Below, piece by piece: positions 1 through 9,036 of a stretch of DNA of 64,000 nt. The DNA comes from Sphingomonas kyeonggiensis (GTDB taxonomy: Bacteria; Pseudomonadota; Alphaproteobacteria; Sphingomonadales; Sphingomonadaceae). The notes under the pieces are model-generated. The model did no database searches. It was not told the DNA's origin and saw only the letters and a program-made list of their open reading frames with translations. The position numbers were made by a program, and so were the translations under genes. Every line of letters starts with the position of its first letter. Position 1 is the stretch's first letter. The stretch lies in assembly GCF_030812785.1 (NCBI RefSeq), contig NZ_JAUSTJ010000002.1, positions 1,674,001-1,738,000 of the forward strand, given 5' to 3'.

Positions 1-1637
1 GGTTCGCGCTGGGCGCCGGGCTGGCCGGGCTGGAGATCGAAGTGGCGGGGCAGACCGTGCCCTTCGGCACCGACCTGATCTTCGCCGCCGAGGAACTGCC
101 CGACTTCGTCTTCCACGCCGAGATCTGCGAGGACTATTGGGCACCCCTGCCCCCTTCGACCGAAGGCGCGCTGGCCGGCGCGATGGTGCTGTGCAACCTC
201 TCCGCCTCGAACATCGTGGTGGGCAAGGCGCGCGAGCGGGCGATGCTCTGCGCGGCGCAATCGGCGCGCGCGGTGGCCGCCTATGTCTATTCCGCCTCGG
301 GGCCAGGCGAGAGCACCACCGATCTCGCCTGGGACGGCCAGGGCATGATCCACGAGCTGGGCGAATGCCTCGCCACTACCGAGCGATTCGAACTAACCAC
401 CGAGGTGGTGTGCGCCGATATCGATCTCGAGCGGCTGCGGCTCGAGCGGATGCGGATGGGCACGTTCAACGACTGCGCCGCCGCCAATGGTGACCCCGAG
501 ATGCGCTTCCGCCGGGTGACCTTCCAGCATCGCCCCGACTATGCCGACAAGGGCCTGCTCCGGAAGCTGCGCCGCTTCCCCTTCGTGCCCAACACCCCGT
601 CCAAGCTGGAGGAGGATTGCTACGAGGCGTTCAACATCCAGGTGGAAGGGCTGCGCAAGCGGCTCGAGTCCACCGGCGCCAAGCATATCGTCATCGGCGT
701 CTCGGGCGGACTGGACTCCACCCATGCGCTGATCGTCGCCGCCAGGGCGATGGACCGGCTCGGTCGCCCGCGCACCGACATCCTGGGCTTCACCATGCCC
801 GGCTTCGCGACCAGCGAGGGCACCAAGTCGAACGCCTGGGCGCTGATGGACGCGCTGGGGGTGACCGGCGCCGAGATCGACATCCGCCCTGCCGCACGGA
901 CGATGCTCGAGGGGATCGACCACCCCTTCGCCAGGGGCGAGCCGGTCTATGACGTGACTTTCGAGAACGTCCAGGCGGGCCTGCGCACCGATTACCTGTT
1001 CCGCCTCGCTAACCAGCGCCAGGGCTTCGTGCTCGGCACCGGCGACCTCAGCGAGTTGGCGCTCGGCTGGTGCACCTACGGCGTCGGCGACCATATGAGC
1101 CATTACGGCATCAATGCCGGCGTGCCCAAGACGCTGATCCAGTATCTGATCCGCTGGACCGTGCAGACCGGCCAGTTCACCGGCGAGGCGGCCGAGGTGC
1201 TGACCAGCATCCTCGACACCGAGATCTCGCCCGAGCTGGTGCCCGCCGATGCCGACGGCAAGATGCAGAGCACGCAGGACCGGATCGGGCCGTACGAGCT
1301 GCACGACTTCTTCCTCCACTATACGATCCGGCATGGCCTCAGGCCCTCGAAGATCGCCTTTCTGGCGTGGCATGCCTGGAAGGAGGCGCAGGCGGGGCAA
1401 TGGCCGATCGGCTTCCCCGAGGATGCGCGCCACCAGTACGACCTGGCGACCATCGCGAAATGGCTGGAGGAATTCCTGTTCCGCTTCTTCCAGACCAGCC
1501 AGTTCAAGCGCTCGGCGCTGCCCAATGGGCCGAAGGTCTCGGCCGGCGGCGCGGTAAGCCCGCGCGGCGACTGGCGCGCGCCCTCGGACGGTGTGGCGCG
1601 ACCGTGGATCGAGGAACTGAAGGCGAATTTGCCCTGA
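1..1637 (+). CDS. nadE: Glutamine-dependent NAD(+) synthase, 5'-truncated
   Basis: This is the last 545 or so residues of the two-domain NAD synthase that amidates deamido-NAD, using ammonia from glutamine. The reading frame (first full codon at base 3) is open to the window edge, so the true start lies outside; the GTG at 42 is internal. The first 180 residues match the end of the nitrilase-type glutaminase domain, including the HAEICEDYW segment with its nucleophile-region cysteine. The C-terminal synthetase domain has the ATP-pyrophosphatase loop SGGLDS and the typical [12 protein letters not shown] segment. Full-length relatives are about 680 residues, so roughly 130 are missing upstream. 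A palindromic repeat follows the stop, then an unrelated glycosidase gene. The identification is firm. Confidence 0.95.
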   Translation, partial: FALGAGLAGLEIEVAGQTVPFGTDLIFAAEELPDFVFHAEICEDYWAPLPPSTEGALAGAMVLCNLSASNIVVGKARERAMLCAAQSARAVAAYVYSASGPGESTTDLAWDGQGMIHELGECLATTERFELTTEVVCADIDLERLRLERMRMGTFNDCAAANGDPEMRFRRVTFQHRPDYADKGLLRKLRRFPFVPNTPSKLEEDCYEAFNIQVEGLRKRLESTGAKHIVIGVSGGLDSTHALIVAARAMDRLGRPRTDILGFTMPGFATSEGTKSNAWALMDALGVTGAEIDIRPAARTMLEGIDHPFARGEPVYDVTFENVQAGLRTDYLFRLANQRQGFVLGTGDLSELALGWCTYGVGDHMSHYGINAGVPKTLIQYLIRWTVQTGQFTGEAAEVLTSILDTEISPELVPADADGKMQSTQDRIGPYELHDFFLHYTIRHGLRPSKIAFLAWHAWKEAQAGQWPIGFPEDARHQYDLATIAKWLEEFLFRFFQTSQFKRSALPNGPKVSAGGAVSPRGDWRAPSDGVARPWIEELKANLP

Positions 1638-1652
1638 GCTCGTTGCTCTTGT

Positions 1653-1680
1653 CGTCATCCCCGCCTACGCGGGAATGACG
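1653..1680. repeat. REP-like palindrome
   Basis: Arms CGTCATCCCCGC and GCGGGAATGACG enclose a 4-base loop, CTAC. It belongs to the CGTCAT...ATGACG family of extragenic palindromes also seen at 4063-4144. It sits 15 bases after the nadE stop codon and could act as a transcript-end hairpin, but there is no T-tract. Confidence 0.75.
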
Positions 1681-1710
1681 GTGTAGTCGATGTTCTACGA
1701 CCATCTCGGT

Positions 1711-1725
1711 GATAGCGTTACCAAG
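1711..1725 (+). promoter_or_regulatory. Candidate LacI-family operator, GATAGCGTTACCAAG
   Basis: This site lies 57 bases upstream of the GH3 start codon. It is nearly identical (14 of 15 bases) to a site in the opposite orientation upstream of the halogenase operon (21459-21473). The TAnCGnTA core is typical of LacI-family operators. A second possible operator lies at 1745-1760. Confidence 0.45.
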
Positions 1726-1744
1726 GCTTGACCTGTATACCCAT

Positions 1745-1760
1745 CCCGACAACGCTGACA
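1745..1760 (+). promoter_or_regulatory. Candidate operator, CGACAACGCTG type
   Basis: CCCGACAACGCTGACA lies 21 bases upstream of the GH3 start. It shares the 11-mer CGACAACGCTG with the site at 27166-27185 before the second GH3 gene and differs at one base from the site at 13960-13972 before the FucP-type carrier. The position close to the start codon would suit a repressor. Confidence 0.5.
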
Positions 1761-1781
1761 AAAATCGCGGGAGAGGAAATC

Positions 1782-4001
1782 ATGAAGCTGCGCCGCCACG
1801 CCCTTGCGGGTTCGATGATCGCATTGGGCATCGCGCTCGCCGCCGCTGCGCCGGCCATCGCGCAGGAACAGCCCCGCCCCTGGATGGACGCCAAGCTCTC
1901 CGCCGATGCGCGCGTGAAGGCCATCCTCGCCCAGATGACCGAGGACGAGAAGCTCGTCCTGGTCTTCGGCTATTTCGGCACCGATTTCGCACCCAAGAAT
2001 GGCTACAAGGCGCCCGCCGAGGCGCGGCCGGGCTCGGCTGGCTATATCCCCGGCATCCCGCGGCTGGGCATCCCGGCCCAGTGGCAGACCGATGCGGGCG
2101 TCGGCGTCGCCACCCAGGGTGGCGCGCCCAGGAAACGTGGGCGGACCGCCCTGCCCTCCGGCCTCGCCACCACGGCGAGCTGGGACGTCGACCTCGCCCA
2201 TGCCGGCGGCGCGATGATCGGCAACGAGGCGCGCGCATCGGGCTTCAACGTCATGCTCGCCGGCGGCGTCAACCTGATGCGCGAGCCGCGCAACGGGCGG
2301 AACTTCGAATATGGCGGCGAGGATCCGCTGCTCGCCGGCACGATGGTGGGCGCGCAGATCGCCGGCATCCAGTCGAACCACATCATCTCGACCGTGAAGC
2401 ATTACGCGATCAACGATCAGGAGACCGACCGCGACACAGGCAACTCGATCATCGATCCGGTGGCGGCGCGGATGAGCGACCTGCTCGCCTTCCAGTTCGC
2501 GATCGAGCGGGGCGATCCGGGCTCGGTGATGTGTTCGTACAACCGCGTCAACGGCACCCATGCCTGCGAGAATGGCTGGCTGCTGGGTGACGTGCTGCGC
2601 CGCGACTGGGGCTACAAGGGCTATGTGATGTCGGACTGGGGCGCGACCCATTCGACCGCGCCGGCGGCCAATGCCGGGCTCGATCAGGATTCGGGCTTCC
2701 CGTTCGACAAGGAACCCTATTTCGGTGCGCCGCTGAAGGATGCAGTAGCGAAGGGCGCGGTTTCGAAGGAACGGCTCGATGCGATGGCGGGCGCGATCCT
2801 GCATGCGATGTTCGACAACGGCCTGTTCGACCAGCCGGTGACCGAGGCGCCGATGGACCTTTCACCCGAACTGCTGGCGGCCAGCGCCGAAGTGACGCGC
2901 AAGGATGCCGAGGGCGGCGCGGTGCTGCTGCAGAACAGGGGCGCGATCCTGCCGCTCTCGCCCGACGTGAAGAAGATCGTCGTGATCGGCGGGCGCGCCG
3001 ACAAGGGCGTGCTGGCGGGCAGCGGCTCGTCGCTGGTCTATCCGGTGGCGGGCAATGCGGTGCCCGGGCTCAAGCCGACGACCTGGCCGGGGCCGGTGAT
3101 GTACTATCCCGATGCGCCGCTCGCCGCGATCAAGGCGCAGGCGCCGAACGCGGAAGTAGTGTTCGTCGATGGCGGCAATGCGGGCAGCGCGGCCAAGGCG
3201 GCGAAGGACGCGGACGTGGCGATCGTGTTCGGCACGCAATGGGCCGGCGAGGCGTTCGACGTGGCGCTGAACCTCGATGACGACCAGGACAAGCTGATCG
3301 CAGCGGTGGCCAAGGCCAATCCGAAGACCGTGGTGGTGCTCGAGACCGGCGGGCCGGTGCTGACGCCGTGGCGCGGCCAGGTCGCCGGCATCCTCGCCGC
3401 CTGGTATCCGGGCACCCAGGGCGGCAGCGCGATCGCCAACCTGCTGTTCGGCAGGGTGAACCCCTCGGGCCACTTGCCCGCGACCTTCCCGGCCAGCCTC
3501 GAGCAACTCGCCAAGCCCTCGACCCCAAACAAGGGCGACACGACCTACAGCGAGGGCGCGACGGTCGGGTACAAATGGTATGACGCGCGCAAGCTGACCC
3601 CGGCCTTTCCGTTCGGGCACGGCCTCAGCTACACCAGCTTCGCCTATTCGGACCTGAAGGCGCAGGCGGCGGACGGCACGGTCACGGCGAGCTTCACGAT
3701 CCGCAACACCGGCAAACTGCAGGGCAAGGACGTGCCCCAGCTCTATGTCGCCGGTGCGGGCTGGGAAGCCCCGAAGCGGCTGGGCGGCTTCGCCAAGGTC
3801 GAGCTGGCGCCGGGCGAGGCGAAGACGGTGACGCTGAAGGTCGATCCGCGCCTGCTCGCGACGTTCGACGGGGCGAGCAATTCGTGGAAGGTCGCCGGCG
3901 GTACGGTGCAGGTGCTGCTGGGGACCTCGGCGACGGATATCGTCGCGACGGTGCCGGTTGCGGTGGAGGCGCGGACGATCGCGGTGGGGTGGCGGCCGTA
4001 A
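1782..4001 (+). CDS. Secreted GH3 family beta-glycosidase (beta-glucosidase type)
   Basis: A 739-residue glycoside hydrolase family 3 enzyme that likely removes beta-linked sugars from the non-reducing end of oligosaccharides in the periplasm. I chose the ATG at 1782 because GAGAGGAAA precedes it and a clean signal peptide follows (MKLRRHALAG, hydrophobic core, cut after AIA). The N-terminal barrel carries the family motif VMSDWG with the catalytic nucleophile Asp285. The alpha/beta sandwich and a C-terminal fibronectin-III-like domain (about residues 630-720) follow. The frame runs 18 codons further upstream to another ATG at 1728, but that one has no ribosome-binding site. Two candidate operators precede the gene. 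It is 44% or more alike by eye in many segments to the GH3 enzyme at 24778-27081, but the two are clearly separate paralogues. Sugar specificity cannot be read from the sequence. Confidence 0.93.
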   Translation: MKLRRHALAGSMIALGIALAAAAPAIAQEQPRPWMDAKLSADARVKAILAQMTEDEKLVLVFGYFGTDFAPKNGYKAPAEARPGSAGYIPGIPRLGIPAQWQTDAGVGVATQGGAPRKRGRTALPSGLATTASWDVDLAHAGGAMIGNEARASGFNVMLAGGVNLMREPRNGRNFEYGGEDPLLAGTMVGAQIAGIQSNHIISTVKHYAINDQETDRDTGNSIIDPVAARMSDLLAFQFAIERGDPGSVMCSYNRVNGTHACENGWLLGDVLRRDWGYKGYVMSDWGATHSTAPAANAGLDQDSGFPFDKEPYFGAPLKDAVAKGAVSKERLDAMAGAILHAMFDNGLFDQPVTEAPMDLSPELLAASAEVTRKDAEGGAVLLQNRGAILPLSPDVKKIVVIGGRADKGVLAGSGSSLVYPVAGNAVPGLKPTTWPGPVMYYPDAPLAAIKAQAPNAEVVFVDGGNAGSAAKAAKDADVAIVFGTQWAGEAFDVALNLDDDQDKLIAAVAKANPKTVVVLETGGPVLTPWRGQVAGILAAWYPGTQGGSAIANLLFGRVNPSGHLPATFPASLEQLAKPSTPNKGDTTYSEGATVGYKWYDARKLTPAFPFGHGLSYTSFAYSDLKAQAADGTVTASFTIRNTGKLQGKDVPQLYVAGAGWEAPKRLGGFAKVELAPGEAKTVTLKVDPRLLATFDGASNSWKVAGGTVQVLLGTSATDIVATVPVAVEARTIAVGWRP

Positions 4002-4047
4002 CCTGCAGCCGGCATCCGAAATAAATCGTCATCCCGGTCCCAAACCG

Positions 4048-5193
4048 TCATCCGCCACAACTCGTCATCCCGGCGAAAGCCGGGATCTCGTGCGGCTCCT
4101 TCCCCGCGCCTTCGCCTGAGATCCCGGCTTTCGCCGGAATGACGGATTGGGCTCGGGATGACGGTTCAAGCCAGAGGCTGAGCCGCCGCCCTTCCCGCGC
4201 GCTCTCCCGCGCCAGCTCCGCTATGCGCAGACCGAACACCGCGTCCTCGCCCGTCACCGGCGCGGGGCCGCCCTCCACGATCGCCTTCGCGATGCCCGCA
4301 TAGAAGCCGCGATAGTCGCCGGTCTCGGTCGGCACGATCTCGCTGCTGCCATCCGCATGGGTGAGCGTGCCGTGGAACTGCGGCTCCTCGTCGCCGACGC
4401 CGGGATCGGTGTAGCGCGCGCCGTCCTTCACGCGCGGCTCCTGCGGGTCGAGGCCGTGCTTGGCGAAGTCCGCCTTGGTACCGTGCAGCCAGAAGCGCGG
4501 GCGCGGGGTGACGAACAGCCGGCCGGCGGAGAGCGTGACGCGGCGCTGGCCATGGAAGAGCGTGATCTCGAAATAGTCGTCGGTGCGCCCGCCGTCGCGC
4601 TGGACGGCGATGTCGGCATGGAGCGCCTCGGGCGTGCCGAACAGCTGCAGCGCCTGATCGATCAGGTGTGGGCCGAGATCGGCGAGGATCCCGGCGCCGG
4701 CCTCGGGGTCTTCCTTCCAGGCCTGGGCAAGCGCTGGGCGGAACCGGTCCCAGCGCAGCTCGGCGAGCATGATCTCGCCCAGCGTTCCTGCCTCCACCAG
4801 CTTGCGCACGGTGAGGAAATCGCCGTCCCAGCGGCGATTGTGAAAGGCGCTGACCAGCCTGCCCTTCTCCTTCGCCAGCGCTACCAGGCTTTCGCCGTCG
4901 GGCACATTGGTGGCGAAGGGCTTGTCGATCACCACATGCTTGCCCGCCTCCAGCGCGCGGCGCGCAAGGGGCACGTGCGTGTCGTTGGGCGTGGTGACCA
5001 CGACCAGCTCGATCGAGGGATCGGCGAGCAATGCGTCGGGCGTGACGACCGCGACATCGGGGTAGCGCGCATGGACGTCAGCGGCGCGCGAGGTGGCAAT
5101 GGCGGCCAGCTCGAGTTCGGGGACCGCGTTGACCAAGGGCGCGTGAAAGGCGAGACCGCCCAGTCCATAGCCGATCACTCCGGTGCGGATCAT
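4048..5193 (-). CDS. Gfo/Idh/MocA family NAD(P)-dependent oxidoreductase
   Basis: A 381-residue cytoplasmic dehydrogenase of the glucose-fructose oxidoreductase/inositol dehydrogenase family; substrates in this family are sugars, inositols and related polyols. The start ATG at 5193 is set by a strong AGGAGG six bases upstream. The Rossmann loop GVIGYGLGG is at residues 4-12 and the family's catalytic-lysine segment GKHVVIDKPFA follows near residue 95. There is no signal peptide. The last 35 or so residues (VIPAKAGIS ... EIPAFAGMT) are encoded by the REP pair at 4063-4144, so the native C-terminus has been replaced or extended by a repeat. The gene is divergent from the class V aminotransferase gene, with 47 bases between the starts. 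The exact substrate is unknown. Confidence 0.9.
   Translation of the reverse strand: MIRTGVIGYGLGGLAFHAPLVNAVPELELAAIATSRAADVHARYPDVAVVTPDALLADPSIELVVVTTPNDTHVPLARRALEAGKHVVIDKPFATNVPDGESLVALAKEKGRLVSAFHNRRWDGDFLTVRKLVEAGTLGEIMLAELRWDRFRPALAQAWKEDPEAGAGILADLGPHLIDQALQLFGTPEALHADIAVQRDGGRTDDYFEITLFHGQRRVTLSAGRLFVTPRPRFWLHGTKADFAKHGLDPQEPRVKDGARYTDPGVGDEEPQFHGTLTHADGSSEIVPTETGDYRGFYAGIAKAIVEGGPAPVTGEDAVFGLRIAELARESAREGRRLSLWLEPSSRAQSVIPAKAGISGEGAGKEPHEIPAFAGMTSCGG
4063..4144. repeat. Inverted REP pair (BIME-like)
   Basis: Two hairpins face each other: CGTCATCCCGGCGAAAGC plus CGGGAT at 4063-4086, and the reverse-oriented copy at 4121-4144, with 34 bases between them. Shorter CGTCATCC half-copies flank the pair (4027-4055, 4156-4163). 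The pair lies inside the 3' end of the minus-strand oxidoreductase gene and encodes its last residues. Confidence 0.85.
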
Positions 5194-5240
5194 GACGTCC
5201 TCCTCTTTTGCGGTTGCCGCGCTCGCTCTATGCCAGCGCA

Positions 5241-6458
5241 ATGAACTTTCCAATCGAAGCCGTGCGCGCGCAATTCCCGGCACTCCGCTCCGGCCGCGTC
5301 TATTTCGACACGCCCGGCGGTACCCAGATCTGCGAGAGCGCGATCGCGCGCATGGTGCTGCACCTGCGCGACGGCACGGCCAATTCGGGTGGCGCGTTCG
5401 TCACGTCGATCGAGACCGATGCGCTCAGCGACCAGGCACATGCCGCGATGGCCGAGCTGCTCGGTGGCAGGCCGGACGAAATCGCCTTCGGACCGAACAT
5501 GACCTCGCTCACCTTCGCTCTGTCCCGCGCGCTGGCGCGGGAATGGGCCGAGGGCGACGAACTGATCTGCACCAGGCTCGAGCATGACGCCAATGTCTCG
5601 CCCTGGCTCCAGGCGGCGCGCGACAGGGGGATGACAGTGCGCTGGCTCGATTTCGATCCTGAGACCGGCCGCTGGAAGCTCGAGGAGCTGAAAGCGCTGC
5701 TCCAGCCGCAGACCCGGCTGGTGGCGCTGGGCATGGCGAGCAATGCGCTCGGCACGATCAACCCGGTAGCCGAGGCGGTGAAGATCGTCCGCGCGCATTC
5801 CGACGCGCTGGTGTTCGTCGATGCCGTGCAATCGGTGCCGCACATCGTCACCGACGTCGAGGCGCTGGGCGCGGACTTCCTCGCCTGCTCGCCCTACAAG
5901 TTCTTCGGCCCGCACCAAGGGGTGCTCTGGGCCCGCGCCGAGACAGTCGAGCGGGTCGAGGCCTATCGCGTGCGCCCGGCAGGCAATCATGGCGCGCATC
6001 GCTTCGAGACGGGAACGCCGTCGTTCGAGGGCCAGGCGGCGGCGCTCGGCACGATCGAGTATCTCGAATGGCTGGGTGGGCAGCTCGATCCGCAGGCCGA
6101 TGGCAGGCGCGGCCGGCTGGTCGCGGCGATGCAGGGCTGTGTCCGCTACGAGGAGCATCTCGGCGCGCGGTTGCTGGCGGGATTGGCCAGCATCCCCGGC
6201 CTGAAGCTCTGGGGGCCGCCGACGATGGAAGGCCGGGTGCCGACCTTCTCGTTCACGATAGAGGGGCATCATCCGGACAATATCGCGGAGCATCTCGCGG
6301 AGAACGGCGTTTTCGCCTGGTCGGGCAGCTTCTACGCGGTGGAGGTTACCGCACGGCTCGGGCTCGATGCGGCAGGCGGGCTGCTGCGGGTGGGGCTGTG
6401 CCATTACAATAATGCCGAGGAAGTGGATCGGCTGATCGAGGCGCTGCAGGCGCTCTGA
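5241..6458 (+). CDS. Class V aminotransferase, cysteine desulfurase-like
   Basis: A 405-residue PLP enzyme of the NifS/IscS fold. It resembles the VC1184 subfamily of cysteine desulfurase-like proteins more than housekeeping IscS. The PLP-binding lysine is Lys220 in SPYKFFGPHQG, and the cofactor Asp lies in VDAVQSVPH shortly before it. The protein begins with the EAVRAQFPAL pattern usual for this subgroup. The ATG at 5241 is chosen because it starts exactly at that conserved beginning; an upstream ATG at 5208 would overlap the divergent gene's ribosome-binding region. I see no iron-sulfur assembly genes nearby, so a role in general Fe-S supply is not supported; its substrate is open. It is convergent with the Gfo/Idh gene ending at 6507. 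Confidence 0.88.
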   Translation: MNFPIEAVRAQFPALRSGRVYFDTPGGTQICESAIARMVLHLRDGTANSGGAFVTSIETDALSDQAHAAMAELLGGRPDEIAFGPNMTSLTFALSRALAREWAEGDELICTRLEHDANVSPWLQAARDRGMTVRWLDFDPETGRWKLEELKALLQPQTRLVALGMASNALGTINPVAEAVKIVRAHSDALVFVDAVQSVPHIVTDVEALGADFLACSPYKFFGPHQGVLWARAETVERVEAYRVRPAGNHGAHRFETGTPSFEGQAAALGTIEYLEWLGGQLDPQADGRRGRLVAAMQGCVRYEEHLGARLLAGLASIPGLKLWGPPTMEGRVPTFSFTIEGHHPDNIAEHLAENGVFAWSGSFYAVEVTARLGLDAAGGLLRVGLCHYNNAEEVDRLIEALQAL

Positions 6459-6494
6459 AAAAGCGTGATCCCGGCGACGGATCGCCGGGATCAC
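6458..6494 (-). terminator. Intrinsic terminator for the minus-strand sugar operon
   Basis: A perfect 13-bp stem (GTGATCCCGGCGA / TCGCCGGGATCAC, arms at 6465-6477 and 6482-6494) with a 4-base loop. Read on the minus strand it is followed by GC and five Ts. It ends the transcript that starts upstream of the MFS gene at 13896 or at an internal promoter. Confidence 0.88.
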
Positions 6495-6506
6495 GGGAGG
6501 GGGCTC

Positions 6507-7850
6507 TCAGATCGCGTATTTCGCCCGCTGCGGCCGGCTGAGCATCGCATTGGCGGCATCGTCGCCGATGAACTTCTCGGCCGTGGGATCCCATTTGAGG
6601 CGGCGGCCGGTCTTCATTGCGATGTGATGGAGCAGGCAGGTCGAGCAGGCGCGGTGGCCGATCTCGGCCGGTGCGCTGACCGGCACGCCTTTCAGGATCG
6701 CGTCGAGCCAGTTCCGGTGCTGCTCGGGCGCCTTGTAGAGCTGGATTTCGTTCGGGCCGATCACGCTGGCGAGGATCTTCGGATCGCTGGCGGTGAGCGG
6801 CACCTCGGCGGGCTTGGAGGGGTCGGACGAGGAGACCGCGCCGGTGCGCTGGACGAACACCCAGCCCTTGTCACCGATGAACTTCACGCCATTGGGCAGC
6901 GCGCCCGAGATCGTCATCGTCACGCCATTGGCATAGCGCGCATGGGTCTCGAACGGGCCGTGCACGTCCCACAGGCCGGACTTGGGGAACTCCGCGCTGC
7001 CCCAGATCTCGACCGGGCCGCTATGCTCCATGTCCATGCCCCAATGGGCGATGTCGACATGATGCGCGCCCCAGCCGGTGATCATGCCGGCACCGAACTG
7101 CTCCATGCGGAGCCAGCCGGGGCGGTCCTCGAAGCTGTTCTGCGGGTGGACGCGGATCTCGGTATAATAGGCCTCCGGCGTCGTGCCGAGCCAGGCGTCA
7201 TAATTGAGGTTCGGCGGGATCGGCATCTGCGGCGCCTCGGGCCCCGAGGGATCGCCGGGCAGGCCGATCTCGACATGCTTGAGCTTGCCGATCCGGCCGT
7301 TGCGGACCAGCTCGCACGCGCGGTGGAACTGCGGCCAGGGGTCCTGCCCGCGCTGCTGCGAACCGATCTGGAGAATCCTGCCCGACTTCGCGACTTCGTC
7401 CGCCATGCGCCGCCCTTCGGCGATGGTCAGCGAGGCGGGCTTCTGCAGATAGACGTGCTTGCCCGCCTGCACCGCATGCACGGCGAGCGGGGCGTGCTGG
7501 TGATCGGGCGTGGAGACCAGCACCGCGTCGATATCCTTCGCCGCGAGCAGCTCGCGATAATCGGTATAGCCGCGCGTGCCCGAATAGGGTTTGCCGGTGC
7601 TGGCGGCATAGCGGTCGTCGACCAGCTGCATGCCGGCGCCGAGCCGCTTGGTATCGACGTCGCACACCGCAACGATCTGGGCGTCGGCATGCTTGTGGAT
7701 TTCCTTCATGTCATGGACGCGGCTGATCCGCCCTACCCCGATCGCGCCGATCGCCACGCGGTTGGAGGGAGCGTTCTGGCCGAACACGCTGGACGGCACG
7801 ATCATCGGCGCCGCGATGGCACCCAAAGTCTGGCGTCTGGAAAGCCGCAT
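6507..7850 (-). CDS. Tat-exported Gfo/Idh/MocA oxidoreductase
   Basis: A 447-residue dehydrogenase of the Gfo/Idh/MocA family with an N-terminal twin-arginine signal (LSRRQTLGAIAAP, cut after VFG). It should therefore fold with its nucleotide in the cytoplasm and act in the periplasm, as glucose-fructose oxidoreductase of Zymomonas does. A Rossmann loop GAIGVGRIS and the GKHVYLQKPAS segment (Gln in place of the usual Glu) are present, followed by a long C-terminal dimerisation domain. The start at 7850 follows GGAGAGG. It is the last gene of the minus-strand run, 26 bases after a second Tat-exported Gfo/Idh gene and before an intrinsic terminator. The substrate, perhaps a mono- or oligosaccharide released by the GH97 enzyme of the operon, is inferred only from context. 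Confidence 0.92.
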   Translation of the reverse strand: MRLSRRQTLGAIAAPMIVPSSVFGQNAPSNRVAIGAIGVGRISRVHDMKEIHKHADAQIVAVCDVDTKRLGAGMQLVDDRYAASTGKPYSGTRGYTDYRELLAAKDIDAVLVSTPDHQHAPLAVHAVQAGKHVYLQKPASLTIAEGRRMADEVAKSGRILQIGSQQRGQDPWPQFHRACELVRNGRIGKLKHVEIGLPGDPSGPEAPQMPIPPNLNYDAWLGTTPEAYYTEIRVHPQNSFEDRPGWLRMEQFGAGMITGWGAHHVDIAHWGMDMEHSGPVEIWGSAEFPKSGLWDVHGPFETHARYANGVTMTISGALPNGVKFIGDKGWVFVQRTGAVSSSDPSKPAEVPLTASDPKILASVIGPNEIQLYKAPEQHRNWLDAILKGVPVSAPAEIGHRACSTCLLHHIAMKTGRRLKWDPTAEKFIGDDAANAMLSRPQRAKYAI

Positions 7851-7876
7851 GCCCCTCTCCTCCTCTGTACTGTGGT

Positions 7877-9022
7877 TCAGGCCGTGACCGGCCTCGTCGC
7901 GTTCTTCTGTGCGGTGAGCACCAGCTCGGCGGCGAGCAGTGCCTGTTCCTGGTCCTGCGCCACGCTGGAGCGCTCGACGACATCGGCGATGAATTGCGGG
8001 CCGAAGGGCAGATGCACCTTCGAGCAGTCGATATAGCGCACGCCCTGCTTGTCGCAGATCAGCAGGTGGTTGCCGCCCGGGCGCCCGGCGATATCGACGT
8101 ATTTGCGCAGCTCGATATAGCCCTCGGTACCGAGGATGAAGAGCCGGCCGTCGCCCCAGGTCGGCAGCCCGTCGGGGGTGAACCAGTCGACGCGGACATA
8201 GCCGGTGCCGCCGTCGCCGGTCAGCATCATGTCGCCGAAATCCTCGAAGTCCGGCTTGTCCGGCCATTTCAGATTGCCGGTCTGCGCGGCGACGACATGC
8301 GCGGTCTTCGAACCGGTGTAGAACAGGAACTGGTCGGCCTGGTGGCTGCCGATATCGGTGAGAATGCCGCCATAGCGGGCCTTGTCCCAGAACCAGTCCG
8401 GACGGCCCGAGCCGACGCGGTGGGGCGCGAGATTGACGGTCTGGATCACCTTGCCGATCCGGCCTTGCTGCACCAGCTCGCCGGCATGGACCGCGGCGCG
8501 CACCTCGAGCCGCTCGGAATACATGATCGCGAACTTGCGCTTCGTCTCGGCGACCGCCTTGCGGACCTCGGCGAGCTGCTCGAGCGAAGTGATCGCCGGT
8601 TTGTCGCCGAGATAGTCCTTGCCGGCACGCATCGCCCGGACGCCGAGCGGCGCGCGCAGATCGGGGATCGGGGCGCCGACGATCAGCTTGATCGACTTGT
8701 CGCCGAGGATCTCGTCCTCGCTCCGCGCGAGCTTCACGGCATTGCCATAGCGCTTGCGGAAGGTGTCGACCTGTTTGGGATCGGCTGCGTAGAAGCTCTT
8801 CAGCACGCCGCCGCCGCGGATCATCGCGTCGGTCATCGAATAGATATGCGCGTGATCGAGCCCGATCACGCCGAAATCGGCCTTGTGGGTCACGCCCGGC
8901 TCCGGCCCGATCGGCGCGGCATTCTCGGACGGCGCATTACCCGAGCTCTTTGACTGGGCGAGGACTTCGGGGGGCAGCATCGCGGCAATGCCGGCAATGC
9001 CGAGGATCGATCGGCGGTCCAT
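7877..9022 (-). CDS. Tat-exported Gfo/Idh/MocA oxidoreductase
   Basis: A 381-residue protein with a twin-arginine leader (MDRRSILGIAGIAAM, cut after VLA) and a Gfo/Idh/MocA fold. It has the nucleotide loop FGVIGLDHAH, unusual in lacking the second glycine of GxGxxG, and the GKDYLGDKPA segment near the catalytic lysine. AGGAGA lies 8 bases before the chosen ATG at 9022. The gene sits 14 bases after a cupin gene and 26 bases before another Gfo/Idh gene, so the three are almost surely co-transcribed. The altered loop and low similarity to the neighbouring paralogue suggest a different substrate or a tightly held cofactor. The family assignment is firm; the reaction is not known. Confidence 0.9.
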   Translation of the reverse strand: MDRRSILGIAGIAAMLPPEVLAQSKSSGNAPSENAAPIGPEPGVTHKADFGVIGLDHAHIYSMTDAMIRGGGVLKSFYAADPKQVDTFRKRYGNAVKLARSEDEILGDKSIKLIVGAPIPDLRAPLGVRAMRAGKDYLGDKPAITSLEQLAEVRKAVAETKRKFAIMYSERLEVRAAVHAGELVQQGRIGKVIQTVNLAPHRVGSGRPDWFWDKARYGGILTDIGSHQADQFLFYTGSKTAHVVAAQTGNLKWPDKPDFEDFGDMMLTGDGGTGYVRVDWFTPDGLPTWGDGRLFILGTEGYIELRKYVDIAGRPGGNHLLICDKQGVRYIDCSKVHLPFGPQFIADVVERSSVAQDQEQALLAAELVLTAQKNATRPVTA

Positions 9023-9036
9023 CTCGTGCTCTCCTG

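Noticed and set aside
1728..1781. Upstream ATG giving the GH3 protein 18 extra residues
   Set aside because: It lacks a ribosome-binding site, would cover the candidate operator and places a polar stretch before an otherwise normal signal peptide.
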